In this document: in pieces, positions 23,390-35,165 of the stretch
Numbering within the stretch: position 1 is the stretch's first letter
How the letters are laid out: each line of letters begins with the position of its first letter
Origin: Saxidomus purpurata
Lineage: Eukaryota; Mollusca; Bivalvia; Venerida; Veneridae
NCBI GenBank assembly: GCA_022818135.1
Contig: JAFMSR010000016.1
Span: forward strand, 4,869,721-4,933,720
Reading direction: 5' to 3'
Length of the DNA stretch: 64,000 bases
Position numbers and translations under genes: made by a program
Notes under the pieces: generated by a model
What the model was told of the DNA's origin: nothing
The model's database searches: none
The model's input: the letters and a program-made list of their open reading frames with translations, nothing else

Positions 23390-23740
23390 TGTAGTGTTAT
23401 CAAGGTTTTACAATGATTGGCTGTAGCACATTGGTTTTCCCAAAGAGTGATTTAATTTCTAAAAAGGTCATCTACAGGTTGGAGGGAACCTTCTGGGCAA
23501 GCTTTATGAAAATCCATTGGACAATGTGACATGCAGAGTGTTATCAAGGTTTTACAATAATCTGCTGCAGGATGGTTGTTTTCACACAGTGTGTATGCAA
23601 CCTTCTGAGCAGGTTTTGTGAAAATCCATTGGACAATGGAACCTGTAGAATGAAAATCCATTGGTTATCTAGGTTTCACATTAATCTGCTGTAGCACAGT
23701 TGGTTTTTGCACAGCATGACTCATTTTCTAAACAGATTAT
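23390..23740. repeat. About 115-bp degenerate tandem repeat inside element 2
   Basis: 'gaaaatccattggacaatg' with 'ggttttacaataatctgctg' and 'aaccttctg' recurs about three times with divergence. Confidence 0.5.
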
Positions 23741-23869
23741 GAACAGATTGATTGAAGACACCCTTCTGTTTCATCACGGTCAAAAACACATTGTGGCCTG
23801 TAGAGTGTCACCAAAGAAAAGTTTACAGACAGACCGAAAGAGCACCATGACACAAGTCCAGCAAAGCTA

Positions 23870-24295
23870 AACAAGAGGGCCAAGATGGCCCAATATTGCT
23901 CACCTGGCTTCAGGGAAGAAGACTTTTTAACTTTTTCCAATATGAGCCTATGTAAGTCAAGTCACCCTTGGGCATGGTCAATTTTGACTGGGGTCAAAAT
24001 TTGAACAATCTTGGCAAAGGTCTACTAGGCAATGCTACATGCTAAATATCTTAGCTCTAGACCTAGTGGTTTCAGAGAAGATTTTTAAAGTTTTTCCTAA
24101 ATAAGAAGCTAATGTAAAATCAAGAGACCCCCAAGTGGGGTCAATTTTGAGGCAGGGGTCAAAATTTGAACAATTTTTGTAGAGGGACACTAGGAAATGC
24201 TACAATTGCTAAATATCTTAGCACTATGTCTTGTGGTTTCTCGGAAGATTTTTGAATTTTTTCCTATAAATAAGCCTATGTAAATTCAAGTGATC
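23870..24295 (+). repeat. Clam-type dispersed repeat, about 145-160 bp units
   Basis: Successive units contain 'tcaattttga', 'gggtcaaaatttgaacaat', 'ctactaggcaatgctaca', 'gtggtttc' and 'gatttttaaagtttttcc'. A third unit resumes after the nested SINE (24610-24715), and a reverse-oriented fragment is at the window end (63935-64000). Confidence 0.6.
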
Positions 24296-24610
24296 CCCAG
24301 GGTGGTGCAGTGGTTGAGTGATTAAAACTCTGTACTACCAATCCGTAGGTCCCCGGTTTGAATCCCAGCCAGGTTACTGGAAATTTCAGAAATGCTTTTC
24401 AGTGTTTACCACTCATTAGAGATGAACTGGTTAGAAACTCAGAGGTAGTCTCACGTGTATCAGTGCTTTACACCAGGCATGTAAACAAGAATCAAAGGGT
24501 CTATTCCCAAAAGAGCTAGGGTCTGGTACCTGGATTCCCTTGTATCTGTTTCTCTACAGGTCGTACCATAATATACCTCGAAAAAGGATGGTGGACCATA
24601 AGCGCATCTA
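24296..24610 (+). repeat. tRNA-derived SINE nested in the dispersed repeat
   Basis: A-box-like 'gtggttgagtgatt' and B box GGTTTGAATCC form a tRNA-like head. The insert is flanked by 'caagtgatcc' (about 24288) and 'caagtgacct' (about 24611), a probable target duplication. This makes a SINE within a tandem repeat within a DNA transposon within a duplicated unit. Confidence 0.6.
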
Positions 24611-24702
24611 ACAAACAAGTGACCTCCATGGTTGGGGTCAATTTTGAGCCGGGGTCATAATTTGAACAATCTTGGTTGAGGTCCACTAGACAATGCTGCA
24701 TG

Positions 24703-24880
24703 CCAATTAGTATCTTACCCCTGGGCCTTACAGTTTCCAATTAGTATCTTACCCCTGGGCCTTACAGTTTCCAATTAGTATCTTACCCCTGGGCCTTACA
24801 GTTTCCAATTAGTATCTTACCCCTGGGCCTTACAGTTTCCAATTAGTATCTTACCCCTGGGCCTTACAGTTTGGGCCTTA
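24703..24880 (+). repeat. 34-bp minisatellite, five near-identical copies
   Basis: Unit 'ccaattagtatcttacccc' + 'tgggccttacagttt', repeated with essentially no differences, so a recent local expansion from a segment of the adjacent dispersed repeat. Confidence 0.85.
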
Positions 24881-26173
24881 CAGTTTTTGAGAAGTAAAAA
24901 AGTTTTTCCTTTCTGTTGCAATGGCAACCAGCCTTCTGCATGGAATTAAAGTATTTGAACAACTTTGATAAAGCTTCATGCAAGGAACATCCCTGCCAAG
25001 TGTCATCAACATTGGCCCTGTGTTTTCAGAGATGTTCTTTAAGGAAAAAGTGTATAGATGGATGTCGGACGATGAGTGATCCTGCATTCTAAAGTGAGCT
25101 AAAAAACAATATATTCCAAGAATGCAACCATTCTTCTGTCTAGGCCAAAAAAGGGCTATATTGTAGAAAGTTGTACTGGAATTCTATGAAAAAAAGTAAA
25201 CATAAACAAAATCATTTTGAATACAAAACAGATTCCTTTAAGTAGGGGATATTCAGTCAGTTTGTTCCACAAAATGAAAATATCAATATTTCATTGAAAA
25301 AATATGTTGACCTTGTAACACTTACATGTATTTATTATGTGCTTCTACACCATGGTAAGGAATAATATTGTTTAACGTACAGGCAGTTAGTATTGAAATG
25401 TTTTTTTTTTTAATATTATTTTTTTCAATTTTGGTCTCTCACTTGTAAGAAAGGTCACATGTCTTATGTATCAGGGGAAAACACTTTATTTTCTTGAACA
25501 GATAGGCTTGTTGTTTTAAATACAATGATATTCATGTGTAATAATACAGCAGAGCCGGCTTTTGTTTTATACAATTTCAGTTCTAGATTTCTGGTCTTGT
25601 TAGAAAAGGTTAAAGGGCATTTAGTAGACTAAAGGCATGTATTGGAAAGTGTATGGTAATTATGGTAAAATAATTATGATCATGTGTTGTAATAATAACA
25701 ACTTATACAAATACTGTAAATCAGTGTATATATATATCATGCACATAATTCGATATTTGATAATAATGTAATGAATTACAACCTTGTTGCACCAAACAAA
25801 TATCTAAATTTGTGTTCTTTTCAATGCAACATGGTTGTAACTCATGAAATTCACAAAATCTCTTTTATGCTTAATAATTGTATAAAATTTGATCAACCAG
25901 TTCATTTCTTTTTCATTCAAGAAATGAATATTAGAAACAAGATCATTTTTGGTATTGCTTGACAAAACGGGGAAGTTTTTTGCTTCTCTTGAAAAAAAAT
26001 GAAAAATGGAGTTACAACCTTGTTGCGCTGAAGGGACGACATGTGTTTTCATCGCATGAAACTAATAAAATGTTTTTATCTGCAAATGAACACTACTACA
26101 TAACTAATTTTTGTAACATAAATTACACATGAATAATGCTTTTCGTTTCGAAAATTCACAAGTAACCGGAAGC

Positions 26174-26479
26174 AATGTGACACCGGATACAGCAGCTCCA
26201 TTCAAATACAGCTCCTTATTAGTCTGTGATAAATTCCGTGCCATCGTATCTATATAAACGAATGATATACATGTATCTTATAAACACGTCTTTGTTGCAT
26301 CGGGTCATTGGGGCGCTCTATTCGAAAAACGGGTACAACAACCCCTTATACAGCTCCCATTTGATAAGGGGAGCTGTATTCGGCGAATAGAGCTCCTCGG
26401 GAGCTGTACTCGTTAATACTCACCGAATAAAGATCCCCGGGGAGCTGTATTCGAAAAGAGCTGTATCCGGTGTTACAAA
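26174..26479. mobile_element. Foldback/MITE with 'gagctgtattcg' repeats, copy 2
   Basis: Unit-2 counterpart of 8463-8763. The right end here reads GGTGTTACAAA, a better match to the left end than in unit 1. Confidence 0.6.
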
Positions 26480-26992
26480 GCATTCTGTAAATATAGAATG
26501 TACTTAAAGCGTAAATAAACAAATAAAACTACTAGCATGAAGACTGACCGTGTTGCTGGATACTTATTTGATACTTTTGCCATCAATGTTCCCAGTATAT
26601 CAAACGACTCTATGTTTTGCTTGCTACATATTTTAAAGTTTCAATGCTCAGACAAAAGTACCGAACTTGAAACAAAATAAGACGTGAGTACAATACTCTC
26701 GATTTTCTCAACATATTCAGTGTATTTGTAACAAATAGCTGCAAAGTCCTTCGACCCGAGTGAGATTGGAACTCAGTACATCTAGTTTCTTTAAGTAAAT
26801 ACTCTACCATGTCGCCGTAAAAGCTTTCTTAATGACAAGGAAGTATAAAATCTTGGTTATATTTATTACGATGCTTGTAGGCGACAACGACATAAAGGAG
26901 GAAAATCTTCAAGATTCAATGTAGGCATTTCTAATATGTATCCTTACATTTATCCTCATCACGATAAAGGAAAATAAAACAGTCATACATAT

Positions 26993-29900
26993 CGAGGGTT
27001 CGGCGCAATACTATACTAACTGCCTATTTTGTCAAAAATTACTTTTTTGTGTTTTTGAGTTCATTTTTTACACATACATATCCTCAAGAAATATTACAGG
27101 AAAAGACCACACTTCTTTTTAGATATAAGAAAATTGCACAACTATAGTAACTCAAAATGGCTGCTTTCTTAGTGGCAAGACTATTCTAAGTTGAGTTACT
27201 ATAGTCTTGCACTAGAAAATAACATTATACCGAAAGCAGTTTTGGGTGCAAGACTATTACAAGTAAAGTTACAAGTGGTCTTGCATTTAAAATAAGCTTA
27301 ACTTCTAAGTATTTTTAGGGCAAGGGTACAGCTTGTCCATAGTTTTTACAGGAATAAGAATTAATTTACAATAAACAGGTTAACATGTTGTCACTGTTGA
27401 AATGTTACAAGTCCTAAAATGAGCCTTTTTGGAAATTCTTACATAGCATTTAATTATTTTGTGTATTAATGTGTTGACAATTTCTTTGTTTCCTTAAAAA
27501 CCTTTACAATCAACAGCTTCCCTAGAGTTAAGAACTTGATGATTCTAAAAAATAAAACTACTGGAACATGTCTTTGGGATTTACTCACAACGATTAGCCA
27601 AACAATATGATACATTACATAATATACTTTGCGCCATTTGCTTTTTTCTTATTAAAAACCAAATACAAGCATAATGTGTCTGAACCACTGTCTAGTGACA
27701 GTAATGAACTCAAAACCATTTGAAAAGTAACTTGCAGAGATTTCCTGATGCTAAAAACTCTTGTACTTTTCTCCCTTCGCAAAAAGCATAATGGGCTACT
27801 TCCTTTATTTGTAAAAGAGATCCCTTCAGTGTAAGGTTAAGGCATGTTTTAAAACACCAATAGGTCAACAGTCATCTATAGTGACTCTCTTGTTTTATTG
27901 TAAGTGATTTAGTCATTCACCTTAAGAGTTTGGGATCAAAAATCAAATGCCCTGCTGGGGTCTTTTCTGGTACGGCCTGTTCAAGTGGAAAGTTTGTGCT
28001 GTGGAAATATGTGTGAATATATCAAAATGTTTAATTTTGATATTGCAGGTTTAATTCCACAAACTCTGATTGCAGTAAAATGAGATGTTACTTGCATATT
28101 CACATGCAAAATTGTAAGATAAGTAATTCTAAACTTTTCTGTAATTCATAAAATTTTCAATCACAAAATAGCGGAAAAATAACCATTTATACAGGAGTCA
28201 AGTTTTTGACCACAAATATAACCACTTGTCCTGGAGTAAAACTGTCCAGCTAAAAAAATATAACCACTTGTTAAGTTGTACTTAAGTAAAACTTGCAAGC
28301 GCTAATAATAACCACTTGTGCTGGAGTAAAACTTTTGAGCTCAAATAAACCACTTGTACTGGAGTAAAACTTTTGAGCTCAAATATAACCACTTGTACTG
28401 GAGTAAAACTTTTGAGCTCAAAACTATAACCACTTGTACTGGAGTTAAATTTGCAAGCGCAAATAATAACCACTTGTACTGGAGTAAAACTGTCAAGCTC
28501 AAATATAACCATTTGTCATAGAGTAATACTTTCAAGCTCAAAAATAATAACCACTTGTACTGGAGTAAAACTTGCAAGCGCAAATAATAACCACTTATAC
28601 AGGAGTAAAACCTTCGAGCTCACATATAAACCATTGTCTTGGACTAAAACTTTTGAGCTCAAAATATAATCACTTGTACTAGAGTAATATTTCAAGCGCA
28701 AATATAACCACTTGTACTGCAGTAAAACTTTTGAGGGCAAATATAACCACTTGTACTGGAGTTAAATTTGCAAGGGCAAATAATAACTGCTTGTACAGGA
28801 GTAAAACTTTCAAGCGCAAATATAACCACTTGTACTAGAGTAAAATTTTCAAGCTGAAATATAACCACTTGTACTGGAGTAAAATTTTGAGCCCAAATAT
28901 AACCACATGTACTAGAGTTAAAAGTTTGACCACAAATGTTACGTCTTGTACTGGAGTAAAATTTTTGACCACAAATATAACCACTTGTACTAGAGTTAAA
29001 CTTTCAATCGGAAACATAACCACTTGTACTGGACTAAAGTTTGAACATAGATATAACCATTTTCAGTGGATTAAAATTTTTGCCACAAATATAACCACTT
29101 GTACTAGATTGATTAAAATTTTCAAAGACAAATACAACAAGTTATACAGGAATTAATATTTTCAGGATCATAGGTGTAGTAATATTGCTTCATAATTCTA
29201 GTTATTTGCAGCGTGCACTACAGTTTTAACACCACCAAAACTAGGGTATTATTTTTCTATGTTCAATTCTGTACATGCCACTTAAAACACTTCTAATGTC
29301 AGACTGAAGCTAGAATTCTTTGCCCTCATAAATATTGTCAATGATTACTTTACATGTACCTTCATTCCAATTATAATTGTTTTTATCATGGTTTGTATTA
29401 TGGCCAGTATTTCTGCAGTGACAACATTCTTTAAGACAGAACAAGCATACATATAAAATAAGTCATGACTCACTTTGATTTTTTCAATAGATTTGGTGGC
29501 TTATCTTCAAGGATAGTTGATTTTTGAGATGGAAAACTTTTCGATTAAGTGCTATTTTCCACAAGAGACTGAAAGACTTTATATTCTGGTATAACACATT
29601 TTATAAAGTTAAAAGCAGCGAAAATTTGAATTTGATCTCTATACTTTGTAAATTACCTAATACTGGTAAAGAAAACTGGTATATGTTACAAGATATGCTT
29701 AGAAAATTCTTTTTCAATAGTATGATATGGGCATAAAATTAATACTCGATGATAATTTTATTAGGGTTTAACAGTATGAGACTGGATCATTGCATATTGT
29801 TACTTGAATCGGAAGAGAATTATATTGCAGGGTGAAGAAATGCCTGAGTTCACATTATGTGAATAGAAAAGTTTGTGAAGACAAAGATTTGAATTCTCAT

Positions 29901-30944
29901 TGCATGTACATGTATATCACTTATCCTTAAATTTGATTAGCAGTTGCAAAGTGTATTCAAGTATTCAATCAAGGAAACAGAGTACATGTTACATCACTAA
30001 TACTGAAACACACTACATGGCAACACTTGCAAGCTATTGCACATTCAAGGTTTTCCCTGGATTTCGAAAATCTGTGGCCACTTTTCAGCCATATTAGAAT
30101 TTGGACAGATATGGCTGAAACTTTTGTCGCCAATTTCAAATTCATTTTTCAACTCTGCAGAATGTGTACTGTTGGTGATATTGGCAGGGGAAATCCTACA
30201 TTGATAATAATGACATGAAATTAATTTGTCCATTTTTTTCTTACTTCTATAAGTTAATATAAATCTGAACAACAATTTAAAATAACTGTTGGCAGTGAAT
30301 TGAACTTCTTTTTTAAAAGAAAAGTGACAGTATCCCTAACAAATTATTTCCCAAAATGACTTTTCATACATATATACAAAATATATAATTGAATCTGTTA
30401 AAAATGAATAGTGTTAGTTTGACATAAAAGTCACTGTCAACCAAAAGCTCTTGAAGGAATAATTATCATACATAGATGTCACAAATCAAACAGTATGATT
30501 GCTTTTATCAGTTTCTTGAAATTCCTTCTATAACACAATCATCAGATAATAAATAAAATTCAGAAGAAACAATACTAAAAAGGTTTTATTCTTATTTCAT
30601 TTTAAGATAATATAGTCTTGCATGAGAATCAAGTTGATAATCTCATGAAATAATACTGGCAAGACTATGTTAACTCAAGTTAATATAGTCTTGCACTGAG
30701 ACTTCCATAGTCAAATAAGCATTTTCAGATGCAAGACTAAATCAACTCAAACTTTCCCTTAAAAGTCAAAAATGGATAAAGTTCCTATAAAAACTCCAAT
30801 CTATTATGAAAACAATTATCTTATTTGTAGTTCACATCCAAAAGAAAACTTTAAGTAGTCTAAGCATTTGGAAAAATACAGTTTTTTCCTTCTCCTGAAA
30901 AAAAATGTGGAAAGCAGTTAGTATAGTATTGCGCCGAACCCTCG
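26993..30944. mobile_element. 3.95-kb non-autonomous DNA transposon with subterminal repeats (element 3)
   Basis: Perfect 31-bp terminal inverted repeats begin CGAGGGTTCGGCGCAATACT. The 4-bp target duplication ATAT is at 26989-26992 and 30945-30948; unit 1 (about 9310) and unit 3 have the empty site. Subterminal motifs like GTGCAAGACTATAGTAACT occur in both orientations near both ends (27150-27290, 30610-30735). The interior carries a large minisatellite and no transposase ORF. The end structure resembles element 2 (CG start, TTC.G.GCAA......TAACT). Confidence 0.85.
28180..29165 (+). repeat. Minisatellite of about 25 copies, 36-42 bp unit
   Basis: Core 'aaccacttgtactggagta' + 'aaacttttgagctcaaatat', with copies differing by substitutions and small indels. 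Adjacent copies alternate between a 'tttgagctcaaat' (itself palindromic) and a 'gcaagcgcaaat' variant. Open frames across it on both strands are artefacts of periodicity. Confidence 0.9.
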
Positions 30945-31212
30945 ATATATGTACTTGATTATTTTCCTTGTCATAGAAACTGCGCAGTATGCACTTAAAA
31001 ACACTTCAGTAATGAAAAATATATATTTAACTCTAACACTAACAAAATGTGACCTATATTTTAGAAAAAGTAATTATGACTTGATATGGTTTAATACAGA
31101 TTAGATAAAAAGACTCTGATACTTCAAAAGAAAACGGGCGTTTTCGCTGTTTACATATTCAGATAGCAAATCAATTCTGAATTAAGGCCGTAGTTTACTC
31201 GTGGGTCTATCA

Positions 31213-31331
31213 CTATTTCCTTTTCCTTTTGCAGCATACTACCCCTGTGACGACCAGGATCAGTACCACCAGTACCCCAGCCCCCACCGATACCCCTATC
31301 ACAATAGTCTTTATATCACTGCCCGCCTTAA
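31213..31331 (-). CDS. C2 exon 5: transmembrane and tail exon
   Basis: Intact exon in the same phase as C1/C3. It reads KAGSDIKTIVIGVSVG, then a hydrophobic helix (VLVVLILVVTGVV) and CCKRKRK followed by TAG. One codon longer than in C1/C3. It belongs to a broken gene (see C2 exon 4), so it is probably not translated in its original context. Confidence 0.6.
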
Positions 31332-31387
31332 CTGAAAACATAAAAAAAGCGAATACTAATAAACGTTCGGAATGTCACTCTGATAAG

Positions 31388-31590
31388 ACAGAGGCCGAGT
31401 GGTGTTTCAAACCACATACTGAACTGACCACTGGAACTTATAATTGACTGAGAGCTATAGGTTCGAGCCCTGCTACTGAACGTGTCTCTTAATGTGAGAA
31501 AGTTGGCAGTTTCTTACGAAGGCTAGTCGTCCTTCCCAGGAACGATGGTTAGAGAAACTGCCGCGACTGTTGAAACGGGCAAACAAACCG
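31388..31590 (+). repeat. SINE with tRNA-like head in C2 intron 4
   Basis: Same SINE as 9747-9955 (GGTTCGAGCCC box, gtgagaaagttggca, ttcccaggaacgatggttag), so inserted before the duplication. Confidence 0.55.
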
Positions 31591-31732
31591 TACAGGGGAG
31601 ACAACTTTTACTAATCTATCACATATTGAAGCATATTATTATCCCTTAAAAAGATTTATTCTATGGTAATTTAGTACAGAGAATAAAAGTTATTTCAATG
31701 TATGAACTTATTTTAAAAAGTGTTCAACTTAC

Positions 31733-32076
31733 TGCCTTTCTTTACACTTTGGGCCCTCATATTCATTCACGCACCCATCAATGCAATCGCCTGTCAAATA
31801 ATAACATTTCCCGTTCTGCATTCGGTAGTACAGTTGCTATCCCAGTATGTGTCGTTTACACATCCATGTAAACAAAAGCCGGTAGTTTCGTTACAAATCC
31901 TTGAATCTAGGTCCGAAGGTCTGTGGCAAGTGGCACTGCACTGGTCCTGGCAGGTGCTACTCCAGTAATGCGGGGTTCAGCCCACAGGCAATAACCATCC
32001 TGGCTACATTCCCATTCGATGCATCCGGAGCTGCACGAGTCCATGCATTTTGGTCCGGTAAGTACCGAAAGTGTAC
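31733..32076 (-). pseudogene. C2 exon 4: frameshifted and truncated EGF exon
   Basis: Relative to C1/C3 this exon has an internal deletion after 'acatttcccg' (about 31812), a one-base loss near 31980 and a one-base gain next to the donor (about 31735). At 32076 homology ends mid-exon. Exons 1-3 are absent upstream. The gene is dead. Confidence 0.8.
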
Positions 32077-33640
32077 GGTTAATTCTGTGTGAGAGACACC
32101 CAAGTTCGAGTACCATTCAGGGTGCATTTTTCTCAACCTGTTAGATATAGAGAATAAACGAGGGACTGCGACAGTTTAACATGGATGGTGATAGGACAAT
32201 TGCAATGTAGATATTTTACCAGTTATGGATTTTTGCAATAAAACAGCCTACTAAAGCTCAAAATCCGGTCATGGGTTTTGATCCCCGGAAACCTCGCACA
32301 ACAGATGTGACAATTATTATGGACATTTTCCTGCTCAGCACAAATAAGCTTAGTGATTCCCAGAAGAAAAATGAAATATAAGGTATCCTCTTCCTCATTG
32401 GACATGATGCTATTACAGCCAGGTTCAAGAATTGTCGAAAAAAATACAGGGAAACCCGTATTATCCAATGAAAGTACATGCAAACGTATTTATATTTTTT
32501 TAAAGAAACACTTCACTGAATATAAAGCAAAAACATCAGTTTGGATTAGAGCCTTAAACTGTTTGTTTTACAGCTGTACAATTCAAGACGTATCGATGGG
32601 CGATTTCAGTATAAAGTAATTAAGAAATAATTTAATAAAAATAGTCAGAATTGGAGTTCAAGTTAACAGAGATGAAAGTTACAACGGAAGTGTGTTAGAA
32701 ATCGCAACAACACTACATAAATAAATTGAAGTTTTTATCATATTTACTATTATCCGTAAGTACCGACATTTACATTTCCTGTGTATCAATTCTTTTTTGT
32801 TGATCTAGATTTATATTGCAAAACAGTTTTATGCATAATTTGTTACAAATGTATACAGTTTAAAAGAAGCAGATAAAAGCTTATGTCCTTGATATATAAT
32901 TTTCGATATAACATAGACTATGAATAGTAATTAACAGTACATTAAAGTATATATCCCTTCGAGAGGTGAATCGTACTAATTAAGACATATTTAGCTTTCC
33001 ATATAATCAATGTAAGTTATCGTACGTAAATGAATTTAAAGGAAATATCGATAGCTCAAGAATACTAAAAAATCAGACATCTGAGGCTAATGCTGACACT
33101 TTTAGACAACACTGAAAACGACCTTGGATACGATTTAACAGGTTTGAACATTTTCAGTTTACACTCTTTCGCTTACAGGCGCCTGTGGGATATATGTTTG
33201 GACCGTTTTTATAGTCAACAAGCAGACAAGTCGTGTTCAAACCCAGCTAAATTGACATCATTATAGAAAGCTTAAAATCGACCTTTTCTAAGCAAATGCA
33301 GGTTTGAACAGTTTACACTCTTTCGCTTACAGGCGCCTGTGGAATATATGTTTGGTCGTGTTCAAACCATAATCAATTGACATCCTTATAGAAAGCTTAA
33401 AATCGACCTTGTCTAAGCAAACTGTAGATCAATTACATTATTTGTATTTGTTAAATTGATGCATATATATTCAAAGCGATCGTCATAGTTTCATAAATAA
33501 TAGAAAGGTTTCTTTTTGGTGTTTTGGAAAAAAATGTCGTGCAACAATCCCGATGACCAGTTATTAATTTAGTGTGGCCTAACTGATGCTTCATGTTATT
33601 ATAAGTAGATCTATTCGATATCTCAGATCTGTTCATCTTC
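32077..33640. other. Segment between C2 breakpoint and A3
   Basis: No gene seen. A tandem duplication at 33141-33300 / 33301-33423 repeats 'ggtttgaaca...acaggcgcctgt...tgttcaaacc', each copy being an inverted-repeat block around the palindrome ACAGGCGCCTGT. Confidence 0.5.
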
Positions 33641-33664
33641 GTTTTGCAGCTGGTCACTTTAAAC

Positions 33665-35038
33665 ATGATAACAACGGTGTATTTGTTATTTTTGAGTCAT
33701 ACTGTAAATGGATTCACCATATGGAATCATTCAGAGGCTAGAGAACAGTGCAAAGACCATGGGGGACTTATTTCGTATCAATATGTCATTGGAAATAATA
33801 AGCGAGATGGTTTAACACTATCTCTGAATGACACTGACTCAGCCTGGATATCAGGATATACTAACTTTTCAAGTTTTATTGGCTGGTTCGGATGCTTTTC
33901 TGGAAACGTTACAGAACACTTCATGTATACACAAGAAATCTCCCGCAATAACATACACCAATGTTTACAATATTGTGAGTATACTCCTATTAATTGGACG
34001 ATAATTGGACTACAGGCAGACTCGTGTTACTGTTTACCGCACTTAAATTACTTGCAACCGCTGGCAGACAATAGCTGTAGCCCGCAGTTGATAGAACCGG
34101 ACTTTTTTTATCACAGTGATGTTCGATCAAGCTTGCAAAACATAAATGTGTATGCAATCACTAATCTTGGAAGGCTAAACTGGTATAAAAATTCACCAAG
34201 CTTCTATGGACAATGTGTCTATGTAAAAAAAGTTGACCACGATGTACAGTATGCCACACAGTCATGTATTAGAGACGCAGACGGTTTTATATGTGAGCAA
34301 ACTGTGAAAGATGACATTGATGATAATTGTTATCAGAACAACAATGGTACAGATAAATACTGTGTTGTTACAACATCTTCCAACTGGCTTCATTCCGTTG
34401 ATCAATGCAAGAATTATTCGGGAAAACTAATCACCCGTTTTCATTCTAAAACTCTTAAATACCTATCTGCAAATAAAACTTACTGGACTGGTATATTTCG
34501 TAGTTATGAAGTTATAAGTGAACGCTTGCCACAATCCGCATGCTTAACGGTTACAAAAGTCAACAATGACTTTATTGTTCATCCCGATAATTGTTCAGCC
34601 CAGAAATGTCTGATATGTGTCGAGGATGTTCCCAGTACTACAGAAAAATTAAACAAAACACAACTGACTGGAATCTTTGTCGCGGTAGTTATCGTATCTG
34701 CTGTCGCTATTTCTGCTCGTATCACCTGGCTAGTAAGACAAAAGAAAATCAAATCACGACGACAACAAAACTCTAGAGAAAATAAGAATAATATAGACGA
34801 GGGAGAGTATGACAGAGCGAATTTGAAAGTTCCAGGTAACTCTGATAAACAATGCACCGTTAATCTCACCGAACAGTCTGCTGATATGCATGTTTACGGA
34901 CATCATCCTGGTGGTGGGGAAAATGGAACTGATGACTATGATCATCTTGGAGCCCTGAACGCTCAGGAAAAATCAAAACCGCTTGATGGTGTGTACAGTA
35001 CAATGGCAGACAAGACTGATACATACAATGTATTATAA
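33665..35038 (+). CDS. A3: receptor paralogue with shortened tail
   Basis: 457 aa from ATG 33665, 15 nt after an acceptor-like TTTTGCAG; earlier in-frame starts are non-ATG. The full ectodomain architecture of A1 is kept: CTLD-like start (WNHSEAREQC, WISGY), WSC-like block (GCFSG, CLQYC, CYCLPH), closing half (FGQ-type YGQCVYV...FICEQ) and second CTLD-like domain (YWTGIFRS, NCSAQKCLICVE). The stalk is short. The tail lacks the ITIM-like YATI segment; it has GEYDRA, DDYDHL, GVYSTM and DTYNVL, then stops, because AAA of the paralogues is TAA here (35036-35038). The homologous last 22 codons still lie downstream as untranslated sequence. More diverged from A1 than A2 is. Confidence 0.8.
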   Translation: MITTVYLLFLSHTVNGFTIWNHSEAREQCKDHGGLISYQYVIGNNKRDGLTLSLNDTDSAWISGYTNFSSFIGWFGCFSGNVTEHFMYTQEISRNNIHQCLQYCEYTPINWTIIGLQADSCYCLPHLNYLQPLADNSCSPQLIEPDFFYHSDVRSSLQNINVYAITNLGRLNWYKNSPSFYGQCVYVKKVDHDVQYATQSCIRDADGFICEQTVKDDIDDNCYQNNNGTDKYCVVTTSSNWLHSVDQCKNYSGKLITRFHSKTLKYLSANKTYWTGIFRSYEVISERLPQSACLTVTKVNNDFIVHPDNCSAQKCLICVEDVPSTTEKLNKTQLTGIFVAVVIVSAVAISARITWLVRQKKIKSRRQQNSRENKNNIDEGEYDRANLKVPGNSDKQCTVNLTEQSADMHVYGHHPGGGENGTDDYDHLGALNAQEKSKPLDGVYSTMADKTDTYNVL

Positions 35039-35165
35039 GCAATAGATATCGCTTACCTTGATAAATCCAGAGACAACGAACAGTAGAAAGAAGAATCGAA
35101 TAATTTGTACGGCAAACTTTCACATGAGTACTAGCAAGACAGTATCTATAGTTTAAACGGTGTTG

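Larger units (their letters stand above)
22521..26038. mobile_element. 3.5-kb non-autonomous DNA transposon with subterminal repeats (element 2)
   Basis: Terminal inverted repeats of about 29 bp start CGTCCCTTCAGTGCAACAAG, with one mismatch. The target duplication ACAT is at 22517-22520 and 26039-26042; units 1 and 3 keep the uninterrupted site. The motif GTGCAACATGGTTGTAACT (both orientations) recurs near both ends: about 22700, 22726, 22775, 25776 and 25824. The interior has only repeats and a nested SINE, with no transposase ORF. The CG ends and 4-bp duplication match element 3 at 26993-30944. Superfamily unknown (Academ-like considered). Confidence 0.8.
13501..32076 (+). repeat. Segmental duplication unit 2 (A2-B2-C2), inflated by insertions
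   Basis: This is a second copy of unit 1 in the same order. It is longer because it holds four insertions absent from units 1 and 3: 17159-17787, 21893-22424, 22521-26038 and 26993-30944. Homology to unit 1 stops abruptly at about 32076, inside C exon 4, right after a shared 'gaaagtgtac'. That point is the breakpoint that removed the 5' exons of C2. Confidence 0.85.

Noticed and set aside
28282..29156. Repetitive 'protein' frames on both strands
   Set aside because: Artefacts of the ~38-bp minisatellite; no start context or domain.
28180..29165. CRISPR-like spaced repeats
   Set aside because: Units are contiguous degenerate repeats with no unique spacers, in a eukaryotic genome.
30045..30275. 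76-aa minus frame inside element 3
   Set aside because: No transposase signature; probably another repeat fragment.
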